DNA of 64,000 bases, from NCBI GenBank assembly GCA_036172665.1, contig CM069874.1, positions 26,247,946 to 26,311,945 on the forward strand, read 5' to 3'. This stretch comes from Prosopocoilus inquinatus. Lineage: Eukaryota; Arthropoda; Insecta; Coleoptera; Lucanidae. Shown in pieces: positions 21,156 to 33,659 of this stretch. The position numbers and the translations under genes were made by a program. The notes under the pieces are model-generated. The model did not search any database. It saw nothing but the letters and a program-made list of their open reading frames with translations, and was not told the origin of the DNA. Each line of letters begins with the position of its first letter. Position 1 is the first letter of the stretch.

Positions 21156-24100
21156 GTTGTGCTGTTGTCCGGCAGCGGTTTTCCTCCTCTTGAAATAAAT
21201 CTTTTAAAAATTACAAAAAATAGGTTTGTGGTAAGATTTGTAACCGCTTCTAAATGTGTGATCATCTAAATGAAAATACATATACCGGATGTTTCAAATT
21301 GGGTGCGCCCTGAAGGGATCTCCTAAACAGTAAGAAATACAAATTTGGTTAAATGGAACAAAAATTGTTGTCAAGCTCCCGAACACTTTCTAGATCTTAA
21401 CGGGAACGCTGGCCCAAATCAAACTGCACGTGCAAAAGCGCGCGTAAATGTTAACAAATATTAAGAGCAATAATTAATATTAATTCAAGGGTTACTTCTG
21501 TTTTACAAAACTTTCCTTCTGTTATGGAAGTTTATTAAAAATTGACCGTGTGTTACCTCCACCCTTTTGATGCACGAGAAGCCAATAATTCGGTGCGTGA
21601 CGGAATGGGGGAAAGTAAAAGAGATCAGTTCAAGTGCGTTAGGCACCCGGAGTTGGAATATGTTGGATCAATTACGAAGTAGCTTCGAGCAGCTCTGAGT
21701 AGCTGATTTTTCCAGTTTGAAATCGATTATTCTGTTGAAATTGCAAATCTATTTATTTATTTTTTGTTATATAGCCTACTTATTACAGTGTTACATAATG
21801 ATGCCATAACAGAAATTAAATGCGATTTAAAACTTGGAACGTACAAGTGATTTTTGAAGCGGTTTTTCAAACCGTAACAGGATTTGGAAACAGATAACCG
21901 GTAATTGAAGAATATTTTCAAAAGTTTCTTTAAGGGATTGGGGAACTTCTTAACTAGGCTATAATCTTCCCTTTTGAACACGTGTTTTACGGCTTAAAAC
22001 GTGTCTTGATGTGTATTGCCAAATAGATATTTCAATTTTACTACTTTTGAAATAGTAATAAATTGATCCATACATCTGAGAACTATCTGTTAACAGTGAT
22101 GCAGAAACACTCTTGTTAATGCTTTATTAAATTAGACATGTCTGATCTTTATTATGATTAATTATCTTTTAAGGATACTTTATATACACTTTGGGTTGAG
22201 AACTTATCTTGGGGTAGAAGCTTTAGTAAACACAAGAAACTAAATTTTACTGAACTTTAGAATGTAGTATGTAAATGTACTTTAGAAGATAATTAGTTTC
22301 AATAGTGGAAACGAAACACCACAACAATTCCAGAAACTCCTGCCCTGCTCTTGATGATAATAATACATAATATCTCATCTGGCATCGCAGTCTTCCATGC
22401 GTATAATGGGACAGAGCAATACTATGAAGCTATTTCCGGCGATTGCCCGCCCCGTCATGCGAGCGAAACTCACCCCTTATAACAGGGACACCTAGGAATG
22501 CGGTGTGCACATATCATTGTTACGCGAATTCCAACCCGCTCAATTATTTTCCGCAAATTCGACCCACTTAAAGTGGCTCCATTTGCCAAAATAATTTCTT
22601 CCGTTTTAATTGACTGCGTTCCCGAATCTCTCCTTTTGTTTGACACCAAATTTAATTATTCGGCAACAAAAGCTGGCGGATAGAATCAAGCCAAAAATGT
22701 AGGTTTTTCATTATTAACGCGACTAATTAAGCATGGGTGATTACAATTTGAATGCAGTAGCTTTACATTGTGTGGCATTCGCTTCTCTACTGGCTTGAAG
22801 CAGAAGAGATTTACTCGTACTCGAACAACTTGTACCTACCCTGTTATTAAATTACTCTTTTATTTAAAACTTACTAGAAATAAAGAGTGAAAACTTTTTT
22901 TATCATTTTTTGCTATGAAATTCAAAACATATGTCTCAGCTTGACTGAAAAATAAATTATTGTTCTTGATCATGAAAGTTGTTAAAGACGAGTAAAAATT
23001 AAAGGTGACTTAAACTTGTATGTGTTTGCAATATTCATGGTATTTACAAACAAATGCTTTTTATACAAGAGTAGAAGATTTTTATAATGGAATTCGAGAA
23101 AATGGCGAATGAATATATAATCTCCAAGCTCGCATTGAATTTATACTCTTTCTGAAATCGGTGAGTAAATTAGGAGAGTAAGAAAAATGTTACTTATTTC
23201 TATTATTTCAAGAAGTTTGGTAATGAACAGTTTGTTAGCTGCAATCTGTTGATTACACTAGAAATTAACCATTGTTTCTCACTCCTAAGATATTAAACTC
23301 GAGCTACGCTAATTAGAACAACGTCCCATATACCGGCGAGTTTCATAAATTTAAAGTAAAGTAAACTTCAATAACTTACTTCATAACCACAGGATTTCTC
23401 GCGTTTCTAAAACAGGAAAACTTCGACACGAAAGTAATTGTTTCTCTTTGCCCTCTCTTCTCATTGCTCTTTGTTTGTGATCAATGATGTTCGAAGAAAC
23501 AAATAACTTAAAAAACTTCTCTTCAATTCATTTCAGTTTTTCTGTCGTTTCATCTGTAGAGGTTTCATATGAGATTCCTAACAAATCATTGCAGCAATTG
23601 TTTGTACAATACAAAATGTCGCCGTCGTTTTTGTACAGTCGCAAGCAATACATTTTGGTCGTCACTAATTTTCAAAGGTTAGCACTGAACTTGGACAAAC
23701 TAAGGAGAAACGTAACGAAACTTAATTTTGAGTGCTAAGAATACAACAAAACAAACTGATTGCTACTTACCTGAGCAGAAATAAGAATTATGCTGAGGAA
23801 ATTAACGCGCAGCACAGCCAGCAGGTTCAATCGTGACGAATGTGGGTGTTCATTAAACACGATAAAAATGAGCGCCACGTAATCTTAACTTGAGATAAGG
23901 AAAGGATCAAGGTAAAGAAAAATGAAAATGATTCGAATTATGCAACAATGATTTAATAACAAATATTGGTCAGCAACAAACATTCGACCGCTCAAAATTG
24001 AAAACAGTAAAACGAAAGCAGGTATGACTTGAAAAGTTGCGTGAATTCAGATTTACAGTATGTACCAGGCTTAACGCCATCAAATATGTACGCGGACTTA

Positions 24101-26289
24101 AAATATTTCCAAAAAGCTTAACTAAAATTTGTTTGTAAACAGTAATAAGAGTAGTTCAAAGGTAAGCAATATTGGTTGTGACAAAACTTGACAATGAACA
24201 AACGTGAAAGTAAATCCAAAATAACGTGTTGACGAATCCGCAAAAAGTCTGTACATGTTACATGTACATATGTAGTCAACTAAGAAAATCAACATTTTTG
24301 GCATGAAGCGCCCAAGCGAAACATTAACTTAATAGCATGAAGTGCCTTAATTAAGTAAACTCAAATAAATTGCAACGAAAAATTCGTCCAAATCCGTACC
24401 CGCAAAAAGATAGTTCCCACCTAACAAACATCATCTATAATAATCGGTCTTACTTCGCTCCGACATGGACGTATGTTCACTCCGAACGCAAATGACACAG
24501 ATCGAGACAGCATTTCTGAAAGCCGGGTCCACGCTAACTTTACTCTGCTGCCCTAGAAAGATCGTCACAGGCAACTTCGAACCAAATGCTTGCTCCACAT
24601 GCAAAAACATCAAGACTACAAATGACGTCAGCAAAGAATCACATTCAACCTATATGTAAACGCCTATACGTGAAACTGTTACAAAGAAAGGCCAGTACAA
24701 AAGCCTACAAGGCAGAAAGATTTTACCAGTAATAACCTGCACGACAGAGAGCAATAGAGACCAACACGCCTGTCCTGCGCTTTAGGAACTTACTCGAGGC
24801 AACTCCTGGGAGTTTAGTCGCCCAACACCATATTAATAGCCGACGAAATGTCGTACACAAATAAGACCTCCCCGAGGCTCCTTTCGAAACCAAAATTGTG
24901 TCGTCCTAAAGGTAAAAGTACTTCCGAAAAGGTCTCAAGGGCCGTATAAGCATCACCCAGATGTTGGGGATATCGCTAAACGACTGGCGCTCCTAAGCGC
25001 GTTATAAATTAATAAAGAGAAAACAACCATGCTCCCAAATGTCGAAAGGAGGGTTTGACCGCATCACCGTGACGTGAGCAGAGACCAACGAGTATCGATC
25101 TGACGTAAGAAGACTCCAATGACGCTAATGGTCAGAGGTAAGACGTTATTAAACCATCCGTCGAAATATTAGCTCGCAAAAACCTGTAGTTCACATTAAC
25201 TGATTCCGTAAAAAAACTAGCGGCCACGGAAATTTTACAATTGTCTGAATGCGCGCAATAACAATTTCGCCCTAGTTCTCACGAACCAGAAGAAATACGC
25301 TTGCATTCATTTCAAAAGATGAAGCAATCTTATCTAGAAACACTTTACACTATTATTATTATTATTACACTACTTTATGTCCGGAGTATTTTAAAACGAC
25401 ACCCAAACAAGCGTCTAAAGTGAAACGCAAAGTGTGAGATCATTTGTAAAAGTAAAGTAAAATGTCTCTATTTGTAAAAGTAAAGTAAAATGTCTTTTAT
25501 CGCATTAAAATTCTGACAAACTGGGTACGGCAAATGAAGCGTTTTAATCACAAAATAATTTCTTAGTATTGTGAAACAGGAAATAAATGCGAATATACAG
25601 GTCGTTCCTTAGAAACGGTTTTCATACCGTAACATTATATGAAAATTTCTAATCTGTGGAATTAAATTAATTAATTGGGGATTTGAACATATTGATTTCT
25701 ATTTCCAGCTGTAAGACTGTTCGGTTTAAAGTTTAAAAACCATTTATTTAAAAATAATAGCCATACAAATTATGAATAAATGTTTAATTATAAACATACA
25801 GTCTGTCCTAAAAGGACATTTGAAACGTAAACTGCATATTTCCGGTCTTCTAATACCACTCTTTGAGAAACATCAGAACGTTAAGTCTGAAGATATCTTT
25901 TTAATTTTGTTATGCTGGAGCTACCATGTATCTAACGTGTCGCCTAATGTGATTTTTGACGTTTATTTTCACATTAAGTATAAGTATAGCCACAGATTGA
26001 AGCTCTAATTTTCTAACGGCACTGTGTGAATGTCACTAGGTGTTAGGCGATAGAAAAAACAGTGGGTTCTTTAACAAGTAAAAGAAACTTTGATGCGAAA
26101 GGCATGACGCTATTACACGCTATGCGTAACATCGTGATCCTCAATTAATGCCCCAAGTTTTATGTTGTGGCGGCGCAAAACGCGGAACAGGGTGATACCT
26201 TTCACGTGATGATCATATCTAACGCCTAGTGCCATTCATAATGCCGTTTCAAAATTAGTGCCTTAATTAGTGGCTACACTTACATATGT
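21156..26289. other. Gene-free stretch with one lone MITE end and a GC-balanced island
   Basis: A mariner-like terminus (TACCGGATGTTTCAAATTGG) starts near 21283 with no partner found. The block 22420-22690 is GC-balanced and repeat-free. From about 24420 to 25330 composition is also less AT-rich, without recognisable coding. Short open frames (for example minus 21757-21981 and plus 22498-22683) match nothing I know. Confidence 0.4.
25442..25497. repeat. 28-bp tandem duplication
   Basis: ATTTGTAAAAGTAAAGTAAA plus ATGTCT is present twice in a row (25442-25469, 25470-25497), nearly identical. No function suggested. Confidence 0.85.
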
Positions 26290-26293
26290 TTAA

Positions 26294-26539
26294 CCCCTTG
26301 AATGCTTATGTGGGATATATTCGTCATGGTCAATTGTATACCATTTTGATTATGACGGATATAATCGCGGCATAAAAATTCGTCTTGTTTGATGACGGGT
26401 ATTATCGTCTGCACTGTTTTTATGACGAATATATGTATACACTTGCTCGAGACAGCAAGGTACGCATTTTGTGCAAATGAACGCAGCATTTAGTCAGCAA
26501 GGTATACACTTCGTACAAATGAACGCGGCGTTCAAGGGG
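26294..26539. mobile_element. piggyBac-like MITE (246 bp)
   Basis: Ends are CCCCTTGAATGC on the left and, inverted on the right, CCCCTTGAACGC. TTAA (26290-26293) precedes the left end; the right flank is TTTA (26540-26543), one base off. TTAA plus a C-run start is the piggyBac pattern. Inside, ATGACG followed by TATA-like sequence recurs. Confidence 0.6.
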
Positions 26540-26739
26540 TTTATTAGGTCTATTCTGTAAGCATTTCATATCAAATTTTTTTTTTAAAGCGTATTTTCTT
26601 CAACTGATTGTTATAGCATATTGAACTGTCATTGGTGGATTGCTGTGGTTGCTATGGTTACATATCAATTAAGTCTCTTCAATTATTGTTAGGTATCAAT
26701 TAAAATGGGCTGGTGCTTACAGAATACAATAATAAAAAA

Positions 26740-26925
26740 TAATTTTATGATTTTATCAGTGTGATTAGGTTGTTTTTAGATCTTTTTTTTTAGTGCTTTT
26801 AAGTTAATAGCGTACTGAGGATGGCAGCTTAGCTGCCGAAATACGTATCTACGGATATAAAAATTATTGTGGGCGGAGGTTAATTTCAATTATCTCTTAA
26901 ACCAGTCTCCTTTACTATTTTAACC
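26740..26925 (+). repeat. Hammerhead-bearing dispersed repeat, family A, copy 2
   Basis: Nearly the same sequence as 8970-9172, including GTGTGATTAGGTTGTTTTTAG, the ribozyme core and GTGGGCGGAGGTTAATTTCA. It ends at the 5' truncation point of the LINE that follows. Confidence 0.78.
26809..26855 (+). ncRNA. Type I hammerhead ribozyme, family A, core intact
   Basis: CTGAGGA (26815-26821) fits the consensus CUGANGA with N as G. Stem II is a perfect GGCAGC/GCTGCC hairpin with a TTA loop, then GAAA (26838-26841). Stem III is three pairs with a CG loop, and the triplet is ATC, with cleavage predicted after 26849. TACG pairs with CGTA for stem I. Confidence 0.8.
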
Positions 26926-26929
26926 TGAA

Positions 26930-29314
26930 ATTATTGTAGAGAAAAGAAATGTTTGATGATGAGTTTAGTACTACTGATGCTAAAATTGCTTTTGAAAATT
27001 TTTACAATACTTTCTTGAGTTATTTTAATGCTTGTTTACCTTTAAGTAGAAAATGAATATCAGGAATAAATCTAATCTACCGTGATATAATAACTCTCTA
27101 CGTCACCTTGCTTGTAACCTTAAAAATTAGAGTATACTCATTAAAAAATATAAGGATGCTGACTTGAAAAATATTTATAAAGTTCAGAAAAAACACTATA
27201 GTGCGGCAATTAAAGCGGCCAAACTGCGGTATTTCGATAACAAGATTTCACTATCATCCAATAAATCTAAGACTACCTGGACTATTGTTAGGCAATTATT
27301 GAATTCACAAAAGGAATCTGAACTTGAAATACTTTCTGAAACTGGACAGAAAATTACTGATCCAAATTGTTTAACCGAATCATTTAGTCATCACTTTAGT
27401 AATATAATATCCAAAATTAATTATTCGCATTATGAATGTTCCTTAAAGTCTAATTTGGAACATAATATGTATTTGTATCCTACTGACAATAATGAAGTAC
27501 GAGATATAATAGATCAAATTTCAAATAAAAATTCTGCGGGTATCGACGGTGTACCTTGATCACTCTTAAAGCAATTGTCTACTTATATAATTAACCCTTT
27601 GACCGACATAATAAACAAGTGCTTTTCACAAGGAGTCTTTCCAGATAAATTGAAATACGCCAAAATAATACCCATTTATAAAAAGGAGAACCGCTCTAAC
27701 ATTAATAACTGTCGTCCTTTTTCATTACTACCCTGCATTGCAAAAATTTTTGAGAAAATTTTAAATAAAAGATTAACTTCCTACTTAGTTAAGCATGGTA
27801 TATTAAATAAGGAACAGTTTGGCTTCACAGCCAATTCCTCCACCAAGAATGCCATTTATAAAACTTTAAAATGTATCTATGACAATTTGGAAAAAGGCCT
27901 TAATGTGTTCGGTATTTTCTTTGATCTATCTAAGGCATTCGATCTCTTAGATCACCGAATCCTATTAACCAAAATGGAGGCATACGGTATTAGGGGTACA
28001 TCTTTAAATATTTTCAAATCTTATTTCAGTCATCGCAGTCAAATCATTTCATTAACTTCTGGATGTAATGGTTTGATTAAAGATTATCTATCTTCCGAAG
28101 TTCCAATACATCGCAGTGTTCCTCAGGGCTCCATTTTGGGACCTACGTTATTCTTAATTTATGTAAACAACTTGCCCTTATCATTAAATTCTTGCGCACT
28201 TTCGCAATATGCCGATGACGCCACTGCTGTAATTACTAATGAATCTGTAGCTGCTGTTTCGACGATGGGTACCACAATTGTTCATCATATGGCTGAATGG
28301 TGCAGGGACAATGAACTTCTTCTGAACACACAAAAAACTAAGATTGTTACATTCAACAAAAGACCACCAGATAATAGTATTTATATCAAGCAAAATAACA
28401 AATCTTTACCAACGTTTGAAAGTGTCGATTTTCTTGGTCTATTGGTGGATGCTAATCTTACTTGGGAAGAGCACTGTGTTAAGTTCGGTAAAAAGTTGTG
28501 CTCAGCATTTTACGCTCTGTATAATTTAAAGCAAAGTGTGGGAATAAATTCGTTGAAAACTTTTTATTTTGCTTATGTAGAATCGCGGTTGCGATATGGG
28601 CTAATGTTTTGGGGATCGTCTCCTAGCCTTAGGAATATATTTCTTTTACAAAAAAGACTTGTCAGAATAATTTACGGAATGCCTCTGAAAACACAGTTGT
28701 TTTACAAATTGAGAATATTGCCGTTGGCAAGTCTGTACATATATGGGCTGGCTACTTTCTTAAAACAGAATGAATATTTATATACTCAAAACTATCATTT
28801 CTACTCAAATATGAATACTCGTGCTTGCAATGATTTCAGCATACCTAGATACAAATCCAAATTTTTTACTCAAGGAGCTCATTACAAAGCCATTAAGGTT
28901 TTCAATGCCTTACCAAAATGTATTAAAAAGTTAAACTTTGCTAAATTTAAAACTACACTGAAAATTTATTTACTTGAGAAAAATTTCATATTAACGAACA
29001 TATAGGCTAATATTAACTTTCTGATACCAGATTACTGATTGCTGATGCACCTAAGTTGATTGACTCTTATTTTTCTAGATTCTAGTCTCCCTGTCATTTC
29101 TTTTTCAATTTTTATATTTTTGTATTTGTTTTACTGTACTTGTGACTTATTTTATTTGTATGTATGTATTTATTTAAATTGTATTTATGAAATGAAATTC
29201 ATTGACTAAGATATAAAGCTTACTATATCGTTATACTTCTATTCTATTAAATTAAATTTGACAATGTCCATATCTGTACCTATGATCAGTGACAATATAC
29301 ATTATTATTATTAT
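26930..29314 (+). mobile_element. 5'-truncated LINE (Jockey/CR1-type) with ATT-repeat tail
   Basis: It starts abruptly after the hammerhead repeat and ends in an ATTATTATTATT tail at 29301-29313. It holds most of a reverse transcriptase ORF and a ~290-bp 3' region. An 11-bp word (ATTGTAGAGAA, 26933-26943) recurs inverted just past the tail (29314-29324). No ordinary direct target duplication is evident. Confidence 0.8.
26944..29005 (+). pseudogene. LINE reverse transcriptase, nearly complete but interrupted
   Basis: After a broken start (26944-27163, with a frameshift and stops) one frame runs from 27164 to 29005 with a single in-frame TGA at 27557-27559. It encodes the linker after the missing endonuclease, then reverse transcriptase blocks: NKNSAGIDGVP, YAKIIPIYKKENRSNINNCR, FSLLPCIAKIFEKIL, GIFFDLSKAFDLLDH, RSVPQGSILGPTLFLIY, catalytic SQYADDATAVI (YADD at 28208-28219), and VDFLGLLVDANLTWEEH. 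A C-terminal tail typical of Jockey/CR1 elements follows (RLRYGLMFWGSS, KCIKKLNFAKFKTTLKIYLL). It would copy its own RNA at a nicked target. The single stop in the core suggests a fairly young copy. The endonuclease and ORF1 are missing through 5' truncation. Confidence 0.9.
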
Positions 29315-29329
29315 TCTCTACAATTATGA

Positions 29330-31537
29330 CGCGCAAGAAATGTACTAAAATATAATGCTTACCCTATCCTTTTGTTTCTTCTTCTTTTTGCGAGTTTAGT
29401 CTTTCTTTTCTGATAAAGTCGACTGGACAGTGGCATATCTATCATTTCAACTGGCAATCTTACCTTATAAAACTTGATTTTTTTCTTTATGTCTTTTAAT
29501 CACTTTTTTTTGAGAATATATATTTTTGTTTTTCTTTTACCTAGCAAGTTAGAAATGCTGTCACATTATTAAAGAATATATCAATTTTTATATTTCCCCA
29601 CTCAAACAACTTATTATTTTTGTTTAAAAATGTTGCTGTATAGAATGTAAGAAAGAAAGTGTTGGATGACGTGTTACAATAAGGGAGTTCTCAAGTCACG
29701 TTCCCTTCAGAAAATCTCGAAAATAAATGTTTCAGAGATAATGTGACTTACCTCCCATCTCGCATATAATTTCACCAATTACGCAGAGAATTCCAGAAGC
29801 ATAAATCCGAAAACATACGACAGAATTATTTCACAAATACGCCGTTATCTGCGTACAAGTTGCTAATGACAATTTAAAATATAAACGTCGCAGGGTAAAA
29901 GTTCGCTAATTGTGGGGAGATAAAACGAGCACAATCAGCGGTGACGTGCCAAGCCAAGTTCGTGCGTACTCTCAACAAAGAGAAAGCTGCAAAGCTCCGC
30001 AAAAGCACGCAAAGTGCACATCTGTCTCCGTGCGTGTTTATTATCGCAATTCCGCTCCGTTTCCAATTACCGGCGGCTGCGTTCGCTACACATTATCACC
30101 CCGTTTTAATTTCGCCTTCCTCTGATTATTACAATAAAATTGAATATTAACCTGAACCTTTACGGCTTCGGGGAAACACGAACTAATTTGCCTACAAGAT
30201 GCTCTCATTTAGTGACTATTGTGTTTTCGCTTCTCTCGGATATCAGTTTAGATTATAAGGGACCCTGTAGACTTATTTAGACGTTTAAAGATATTTATGA
30301 TGACTTATATAATGTTGTTCGAGTGGCTGCCATTTGACGAAGAACCCTTTTTGCATTGCCATTTAAAATTTCGTTTACTTATTTATTTATTTCCATCTAA
30401 TATGACATTGTCATTACCCAAATTTTCATACTTTTGTCGAGTTTTGGTGCTTACTCAAATGAATTTTTTGATTGGCAAGGGTGTTTATTTTATGCATATA
30501 TGTTGTTTAGTTGTCTTATGATTCGTAGAATTACTATGTGACATGACACTTTGATAGTTAATTGGATTCTTTGCAGACTTGGCATTTAAATATATTTATG
30601 ATGATGAGATTATTGCCACTTGAGAAACTCTATCTCTCCGTTTCCTTTTTTTTTATTTTTCAAAATTAAGACTTGCTTTCTGCACCAAAAATATGTTACC
30701 TGAAGTTGAATTGAGTTTTCTTTGATTATATGAGTAGAAACAGGACAGATATTGATTTTCTGAAAATTAAAAAAAATAGCCTTTGATTAGTGTAATCATT
30801 CATTTGTTCACGGGCATTTTTAATTGTTCCCACCAATAAGTTAGCTTGAAGGGTAGTTTTTTTGACGGAAAGACTTAATTTTAATTTTATTGAACAATTT
30901 ACAATTTATTGAACAATTTAACAATTAAAAATAAACAATGAATAGCAAAACTTCTTTAAATGTTGAATAAAACTTATAGCAAACATTTTATTTAAGCATT
31001 TCGAAAATCACCTAAAACGTTTAAGCTGTTTGTGAACCCCCCGACGCAAAGCGAGGAAGAAATAATAAATAGTTTTGATTAATATTCGCCAGCAGATTTA
31101 TTGTCGTGACAGCCTGGCGCTTTCTGATGTTGATAAATCATTATCTAAACTTAAATCGGAACGTTTGCATCTAATAAATAAGTAAGATCTGGCGCGAGTA
31201 GTTCGCTTTCTAGACGAACTTCTCAAATTAAAAGTTTTAATGTTGCGTTTTCAATTAAAGCTTACGAAATTAATTTTCTTAATTATCTCACTGAGACTAA
31301 TTGTAAGCGATTCTTTCAATCTTTTGATAAATAAATTGTAAATAAGAGAAAAGAGTATTTATCACCTAGTCCAGGCTTAAAGGTGTGGACTTGGTTATAG
31401 ACATTAACTGAACGATTTCTCCTTCAACTTATATCTCTCAGGTTATTTGTCTTTAATGTTGCCTGTTGTACAGCTGACTAATTTTTTAGAAAGATATTCG
31501 TGAAAGGAAATTATTGGCGTACTGGCAAGAAAAAAGT
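29330..31537. other. Gene-free stretch with a GC-balanced island
   Basis: No supportable gene. The block 29830-30160 is GC-balanced and repeat-free, unlike its AT-rich neighbours. The rest is AT-rich without structure that I can support. Confidence 0.4.
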
Positions 31538-31584
31538 AACTGTCGACATACGTTTCGGTCTTATTATTCCTCATCAGGACAGTA
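31538..31584 (-). ncRNA. Type I hammerhead ribozyme, third family, minus strand
   Basis: On the minus strand, ACTGTC (31583-31578) is followed by the canonical core CTGATGA, then GG...CC with a 10-nt loop as a short stem II, GAAA, and stem III (A-U, C-G, G.U with a TA loop). The best cleavage triplet, GTC, comes next, then GACAGT, which pairs six bases with the first strand. Cleavage is predicted between 31545 and 31544. All core bases fit. The two-pair stem II is weak and may be decayed. The sequence around it differs from families A and B. Confidence 0.7.
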
Positions 31585-31599
31585 TAACCAAGTTGTAAG

Positions 31600-32590
31600 G
31601 TCTTGACAATGTGGAGATAAACAACAACAAATGGTGCATAGACCAGAAGACCGAATGCACTTTCAAAAGAAAGACTATTCCATATTTTTTTTTCATTTTC
31701 ATCCCATCATTTTTGAGTGAGTAAAATGTGTTATCTTATTTGATAAGCAGTTGAAATGAACAAACTGATAAATAGTGTATTTGTACTATTTAAAAACAAA
31801 GATCCTTACAACAGTCTTTTGTTGTTCATACACAGGTGTAAGACGTGCGGACGGGGGTTGGAATCCACTTTTCAACCCCCTTTTATCCCTAATTCTTTTG
31901 ACAATTCGTACAATGTTGAATTTCGATTTCTTTGTTAATAGCGCCCTGGTTTTAGCATGAAAAGCGAAATGGATTTTCAAATCGATTTCCACAGATTGCT
32001 CGAATGGCGTCTACTTATATTTTTGGGATTTGTCGAAAATGGTCCACTCCTTATCTCTTTCTCGGCCTATTTAATAGTCCTTCCGTATAGAAATTCAAAT
32101 AAAAAATCTAAATCTTTAATTAACAAATTATATTCAACTACATTATATTATATTATTCATTTAATTAATAAATCAAATAAAATTTTGACAATTAGCATAA
32201 AGTTGAAACTAGAATATAAAAGAGAGAAGGGAAAGCTACATAAATCAGTTTACTTCTAAAAAAAGAACTTTGTTAACAATAATACCTTGCTCAAACTTAC
32301 CCTTACCGGTCGTGGACGCTTCAATTACACTCTATTAAAATCAGGTAAATTGACTGACAAAACAAACTTTGATTTTGAAAACTTTACAGCAAGAAAGTTT
32401 AAGACGCGTTTTATACAAGCTAAATCAGAATCACGTTTTGCACTGCATAGTGCAAGCTTGTTCCCTTTTTTTTAATATAATACTGAAGTATGATTTCATT
32501 CTATGAATTACAAGCTGGCTAATATTTTTGTTGTGTAACTTCATGTGATTAATTTTGTATTTTCTAATAAGTCACACTTATAATTATATA
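31600..32590. other. Gene-free AT-rich stretch
   Basis: Several overlapping short open frames near 31750-32475 show no family resemblance. I see nothing supportable. Confidence 0.4.
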
Positions 32591-32592
32591 TA

Positions 32593-33657
32593 CACAGGGA
32601 AGGGCAAAATATGGAACCGGCTTAATATTTCGAAAACTGTGTGACGTATCTGTCTGAAATTTAGTGGGCGATTTAAAGTCAATAAGACCTATATTATCAA
32701 TTTGTTTCAATTGTTTATCTGCTCTTGTTTCTGAGATCTAACACCTACTTGTTTTTTTTTTAATGATAACCTGCTTATTTTAAATGAAAAAGTTAGGAAA
32801 CATGGTTTACGTTGATATTCGGTGTTTGTTCTCATGTTTTTAAAGCAATTTTTATTAAAGTTTTCTTTAGTTTTATCTTAAAAACAGCCCACAATCTTGT
32901 AGGCTGCTAGTTTTCTTGTTAAAACTAGTATTTTAGTCGAATATCAACCAATAAACCATTTTTCCATTATGTAATAAATAAATATTTTTATGTGATCGTT
33001 TAGATAATTAAACGAACTATTAAATAAAGGGAGAAAATCAGCAGTTAGTTCTTTAAAAAAAATCAAGTTAGCGTTGAATCTCAGAAACAAAAGCAGATAA
33101 ACAATTCAAACAAATTGGTAATGAAGGTCTTATTGACTCTAAATCACACATCAAATATTCAAACAAATACGTCAAACGGTTTTAGAAATATTAAACCTAT
33201 TCCGTACTTTTGCCCTTCCCTATATTTGTTTTCATGTTTTTAAGCAACATTTATTTAAGTTTTCTTTACACTTGTTTTAAAACAGTCCATAATCTTGTGG
33301 CTTCTATTTTTTTTCCGTCTAAACTGGTATTTTTGTCGAATATTATCCTAAACCATTGTTCACAACTTTTTCATTGAAACGCTATTTTCTCCAAAATTTT
33401 CTGTAGTAATAGTTAAGAAAGTTTATTTGCTTGTATAGAGAATTAAACGATTTATTAAACAAAAGAAAAACATTAACGGGTTGCCATTTAAAAAAAAATC
33501 AAGTTCGCGTTGTATCTCAATAACAAGAGGAGATAAATAATTGAAACAAATTAGTGATGTAGGTCTTATTAACTCTAAAGCATACACCAAATTTCAAGTA
33601 GATATGTCAAACGGTTTCCGAAATATTAAGCCGGTTCCATACTTTTGCCCTTCCCTG
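32593..33657. mobile_element. Two fused MITE copies sharing three CAGGGAAGGGCAAAA ends
   Basis: A left end (CAGGGAAGGGCAAAA from about 32595) is matched by inverted ends finishing at about 33220 and again at 33657, each similar for ~150 bp. The segment after 33221 repeats the interior starting near 32826 (CATGTTTTTAA.GCAA, then AATCTTGT). So a full copy (about 32593-33220) is joined to a second that lacks its left end. TATA flanks suit a mariner-type MITE. Confidence 0.8.
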
Positions 33658-33659
33658 TA

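Noticed and set aside
22498..22683. Short plus-strand frame as a gene
   Set aside because: No family resemblance, no splice or start context. Its GC-balanced setting is noted as an island instead.
26740..29314. Family A hammerhead repeat as the 5' end of the LINE that follows
   Set aside because: The same repeat occurs at other loci without this LINE (8970, 62738), and the LINE begins mid-protein, so the contact is an insertion or truncation junction.
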